64,000 nucleotides of DNA from Metopolophium dirhodum (taxonomy: Eukaryota; Arthropoda; Insecta; Hemiptera; Aphididae). The position numbers and the translations under genes are program-made. The notes beneath the pieces were generated by a model. The model made no database searches. It worked only from the letters and a program-made list of their open reading frames with translations, and was not told where the DNA came from. Location: contig NC_083560.1 in the NCBI RefSeq assembly GCF_019925205.1, forward strand, positions 42,268,270 through 42,332,269, read 5' to 3'. Positions 59,974 through 64,000 of this stretch are shown piece after piece. Numbering within the stretch: the stretch's first letter is position 1; each line of letters opens with the position of its first letter.

Positions 59974-60775
59974 ATGTTAAGTCGCCCTGTGCCGATGCCA
60001 TTTTGTTCTCAAATATGGAACGGAAGGGTCGGGAAAAGCCATCGTGCGCAGGTACCTCGAATAACCTGCCCGCGAATCTCCGACTACATGCCGGTTCATT
60101 CTCATTCAATACCCGATCGAGAGCTCGCACCAAAAATAAGGACGGGTCGGTGCGAGTAGTAGACTTTATCAGTCATCTATTACTAGCCACTATCAAAATA
60201 CGAGAAACCACTCGGTGCGGAAACGGAAATCGTGCAGAAAACCGTACCACTCAATATAAGGCAGTGTCACGGTGGTCTTAAAAATCCTACCCCAACATCT
60301 GTGCTAGTGGGAACCAGGTCTTTGGTGAGTACCAAGGTTAATGGAAACCTAAATCTCCTTCTTCGGGAATCAGAGTGAACCCCACTGGTCAAACAGTGCT
60401 CCGATTAACGATGACACGCGCGTCCGACAGTCAGGCACACACATCGATCGCTCCTGAGCCCGCCTTGCTGTTGCGCGTCCGTGGTTTATGAGGATGGCAC
60501 CACGGAGTTTGTGGGAGTACCGTTTTAGTAGAAGTTCTCGATCGGGGTAGTTACCCGACACCGCCGAAGCTTCATACGAAATTCACGAAATACCTTAAAT
60601 GGTATGCTTTAGGCCACTGACTGGCGCCAGAGCGCCCAGTGCACCCCCTGGCATGGGATTTAGTCGCGTCACAAGACGCGGAGGGAGTCAATATTGCTAC
60701 ATATGACTAAGGGTCTAAGAAACCACCAAGTTATGGCCTCGTATCCACCCGTCACACAGTGGTTATCAATGTCCG
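59974..60775 (+). mobile_element. Diverged R1-like 3' region, copy C
   Basis: Colinear with 2860-3461: ACCGTACCACTCAA, TGCTAGTGGGAA, GAACCCCACTGG, GTTTGTGGGAGTACCGTTTT, GCGTCACAAGACGCGGAGGG, and GTCACACAGTGGTTATCAATG at the end. GC-rich like the first two copies. The plus frame 59862-60281 crosses from the target repeat into this region and shares ENRTTQ with a frame in copy B, but is not a recognisable protein. No 28S sequence follows. Confidence 0.5.
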
Positions 60776-60796
60776 CGTTGGGCCATCCCGGATGTA

Positions 60797-61040
60797 GGTC
60801 AGCGGGTGGGGGATCCATCGATTAGACAACGTAAGCATGGTCGCTTAGGTTGAAGTCGTCAAGGACAGCCCACCCACTGATCTTCACGTCTTTGGAGAAG
60901 TTAGTGGTGTCCCCGAGGTCCGAAAGCATTTCTCATCTCTGGTTGTTGGTCCGAGACCCCCATTCTACGTTCTAGGCGTTGTAGTCGCAAGACACTATAA
61001 GTCTGCTGTGTCCTGCAGCAAGGATGGCCTGTTCAAGGCC
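60797..61040 (-). pseudogene. Non-LTR endonuclease domain fragment, antisense
   Basis: The minus strand reads LIVSCDYNA, stop, NVEWGSRTNNQR, stop, then after an apparent internal deletion WAVLDDFNLSDHAYVV. The D(Y/F)NA...WGS and SDH motifs belong to APE-type endonucleases of R1/Jockey-like elements; Gly is replaced by Cys in the GDFNA motif. Three stops, so a dead fragment. It abuts CCTAACCTAACCT at about 61043. Confidence 0.7.
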
Positions 61041-61044
61041 ACCT

Positions 61045-62496
61045 AACCTAACCTACAAAGGACATTTTTTTTGTCTATAAAAAGCTTATATTATTAAATT
61101 GTTAAATTGCCGACTCAATATAAAATGGCCCCCTCAACGGTTATCGAAGCATATGCTTATCCCATTTTTAAACTTAAATAGTTAATTTATATTAGAATTC
61201 CAATCTTAAGAAGTTTCAAGTATACTTGAAGATCACAAGATCTTATAACATTTAAGGAGGGTGCTGTGATGGAAAAAGCTTATATTATATTCAAATGATA
61301 ACCTTTCTTTCATAATACAAAATATTTTTAATTTCGTAGTTTAGTTGAAAACATCGATGCATAAAAATAACAACTCGAATAGTCTCTGAGTCGTTCAACT
61401 TTATTTACTAATAAAGATAATAACCCATGATAGTAAATTAAAAAGACAGTTGCTATGAATTTTTGAAAATTGTTGTAATTAATTGTACTCTCTTTAGTAG
61501 AATATAAATAATACAATATTTAATTAAAAATAGATGCTGAAAAGTAACGGTAGGAATTCCCGAAATTATGTGACAGTGGAGTGTAAAAGGGGTCTATTTG
61601 TGGGGTTGATAAAGTATGAACCCAAAGTGGTCGTAGTAAACGCGAGGGGCTAACGTAAGTGTATAGAGTCTTAAATTAATTTTTTTATGATAGTGCCGCG
61701 GAGACGTAGATGGGTGTGACATGTTTGAATCGGTAAAATGGACTCAACATTTAATGCGTTAGTAGGGGACTGGATCAAAAAAAGGGCTAGGGGGAGAACT
61801 CCAGACTAGAGGACCAAAATGGGTTGTTTAATGTTTTTTAGCGTAAAAATATATCTTTGATGACATAGTCACTTGCTATCTGTATGGCGTTTTATTTTAT
61901 TTAGATTTGATCCGATTGTATTGGCTATCAATAATATTATAATCATGATATTATATTGATGATTGATCAGACCTTATCTATATCTAATATGAAAATTAAT
62001 CTATTCATTAGTGCCACTACATAATTTTGGCATACTGCCGTCAAAAGCCCCCAATCAGTGACTCCAAAAATATAATTTTTAATGTGTAACAATTAAAATA
62101 GTGTTCAACATTAAATTAGTCCGTAAAGTAAAAATAATAATTTTTTAAACATTTAAAATCTGTGGCATGATAAATATATGTTGTACAAGGAAACTATTTA
62201 ACACGACACACAAATTTTTCATAAATTTCTGTGTTAACGCAGACTTTCTGCATATGACTTATAAAAATTGGAAGACGAAAAGCAGGAGTTACTGTAAAAT
62301 GCCTTCTGGTATCATTGTCATAGTGTGTATAAATTGTTTTAGAGTTTTGGATATTTAAATAAGTTATTTTAGATTTTTAGATTTATTTATTGACTATGCG
62401 TCTAAAAAGAAAGTGAAAAATGAAGACGACTCTTCCGTAACAGAAATAATGAAAAAAAAAAATGATTTTGTGTAATTAAGCATGATAGGTATTTAC
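61045..62496. other. AT-rich DNA without recognisable feature
   Basis: Short frames (61328-61516, 62167-62358) have no domain. 61550-61800 is slightly less AT-rich but shows no homology to the rest of the window. Confidence 0.35.
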
Positions 62497-62657
62497 GGCC
62501 CTCCAGCAAAGGGGACGCCTCAATAAAGGCAGCTGCTAACGAGATCACGATTACCTCCATGTGGAGGTTAAAGAACGGACAGTAGGTGGCTAAACTGAGC
62601 GTACCCAGAGAAGCCAAGCCCATGGACGTAACTCGTGTCTGGGTAGGATGGACCAGC
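62497..62657 (-). CDS. Possible exon of an MFS-type transporter
   Basis: On the minus strand an open 161-base segment lies between a GTTTAG acceptor and a GTAAAT donor. It starts LVHPTQTRVTSMGLASLGTL, whose PTxxRxxxxG pattern resembles the loop before the penultimate membrane helices of SLC22/SV2-like major facilitator proteins, and continues with two hydrophobic stretches (SLATYCPFF; HMEVIVISLAAAFIEASPLL). Base composition is richer in GC than the flanks. No neighbouring exon was found, so it may be an isolated exon of a long gene or a fragment. Confidence 0.35.
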
Positions 62658-63727
62658 CTAAACACTTAATATTATAAAATAAAGTATATTTTTTTATATA
62701 ACAAACTATTATACAAATATTATATATATAGGTACAATTAGTTTTTGGTTGTTACACTTTAGGATTCATATGATATTGTCCGGTTTTCTTGATCCGACTA
62801 CGATCACCTTGACTCGTTTATGTATCGAATAAAATTGTAAAAAAGCATCGGAATAACAATTATTATTATACTAACGTTTTAATAAAATACTTTTAGGTAG
62901 ATAATTGGTTAATAATAATGACGTGGCGTTTATTTTGTCATTCAAAAAATTAATGTTCTTGGAAACAATATAATATATATATTCATAATGACGATATCCA
63001 CTTGAAAGTGGAGATACCGTAGATTTTAATTGTTATTACTCCCTTTTTCCCCTTTTCCTATTTATTATAACTACATATTTTGTTTTCATTTGGTATTGTG
63101 TATAAACTCTGAACTAGAGTAAAACGAATTATTCTGTCGTCAAACACTGTACAACTGCGGTCTTTGACAAATCGTTCCTGTAAAATATTATCATTTTAAT
63201 AATACACCAATAATGTAAATATTCAATACTATTCTTATAAGTTAGTAGTTACAGGTGCAATGTAGCCATGAAGGTTAGGTACCTACGAGACGATCGCAGA
63301 AACCTATAAAATCAGTTATGCCATTGACGCAACTACGGGGGTGCACACTGCACGAGGTACTTTCCCAATCCCAATTTTTCAATATGCACCACTAAAATAT
63401 AAACGACTTTTTCAATTTTACATGGACTTTATTTGAATAAAAATTATCAAAAATACAACAACGTTTACATACTGCAGTATATTGTATCATGCATATTGAG
63501 GAACATAATAACTCATAAGTAGGATGTAGTCTTCGCCATTATGTTCTGACTCTCCCAGCTATTACATCTTTACCTTTTTTATAGACTATTATTAGAACAA
63601 GTCACAGAGATGGTGGTAGTTATTACTAATTTATGTGGTATGTGATGACATGTCTGAACAAGGAGCTTGATCTTGACAAGTCAAATTGAAACTCATAAGC
63701 GTTACATGAATTGCCCACTATTATATA
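62658..63727. other. AT-rich DNA without recognisable feature
   Basis: No repeat match or coding sequence identified. Confidence 0.35.
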
Positions 63728-64000
63728 CAGTCGAGTCGCGATAACTCGAAGTTGATGGAGGATAAAAATTCACATCGAGATATGTATTATTCGAGGTACC
63801 TAACTCGAATTTATCAAAATTAAATCAAAACTTTGTGTTACCTATGTAATGAAATATTAATTTTAAAATTGTACCTACGATGAAAACGTTTTGACAAATA
63901 TAAATGCTATACAAAAACTAAATAAAATTAAAAAAATAAATACAATGAAATTATAAGTATGTACACATGTATTATTTATGAGATACAGTAGAAAAATAAT
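63728..64000 (+). mobile_element. Left end of a pogo/Tigger-like element (partial)
   Basis: CAGTCGAGTCGCGATAACTC, preceded by TA, resembles the termini of pogo/Tigger-type Tc1-mariner transposons (CAGTngan...CGATAACTCGAA). Degenerate TCGAGATA and ATTCGAGG words follow within 80 bases. The other end would lie outside the window, so the extent is unknown. Confidence 0.4.

Overview
The window looks like nuclear DNA of an insect, most likely a hemipteran of the aphid type. The basis is an AT-rich background, a spliced animal-type glutamine synthetase, an R1-type element end abutting 28S rDNA sequence, short TTAGG-type tracts and a dense load of insect-style transposon debris. The species assignment is inference. 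Only one gene is complete and looks functional. Most of the rest is transposon-derived.

Layout. 1-340: end of an envelope-like ORF of a retroelement. 1.29-3.46 kb: a GC-rich island with two 3' ends of an R1-like non-LTR element, the first joined to a 28S rDNA fragment at the R1 insertion site. 3.7-4.5 kb: first copy of a long dispersed repeat (here RepC) carrying a small ORF. 6.7-13.1 kb, minus strand: a GMC oxidoreductase (glucose dehydrogenase-like) pseudogene. Its intron is filled by a dispersed repeat (RepA), an inverted duplication that copied one of its exons, and a 1.67-kb terminal-inverted-repeat transposon with TTA target duplications and a Cys-rich ORF. 13.9-35 kb: nested repeats, including further RepC copies in both orientations. 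36.2-38.3 kb: two non-autonomous DNA transposons, one with a subterminal GGACTTGG array and one short hAT-type element.

40.3-52.2 kb, plus strand: glutamine synthetase in eight coding exons (394 residues), with a basic amphipathic N-terminus suggesting mitochondrial import. All splice phases agree. Its introns hold several repeats, among them a 439-bp TTAA-flanked foldback element. 55.1-59.5 kb: a nearly intact Jockey-clade non-LTR retrotransposon with poly(A), flanked by an apparently perfect 516-bp direct duplication of its target, which is extraordinarily long for a target-site duplication. 60.0-61.0 kb: a diverged R1-like 3' region and an antisense endonuclease fragment. 61-64 kb: mostly anonymous AT-rich DNA with one possible transporter exon and a pogo/Tigger-like terminus.

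The strongest leads are the 516-bp duplication, the RepC family with its recurring small ORF behind a conserved splice-acceptor-like site, TTAGG tracts that interrupt repeats exactly where paralogous copies lack them, and two TIR elements whose insertion sites can be checked against empty paralogous copies in the same window.
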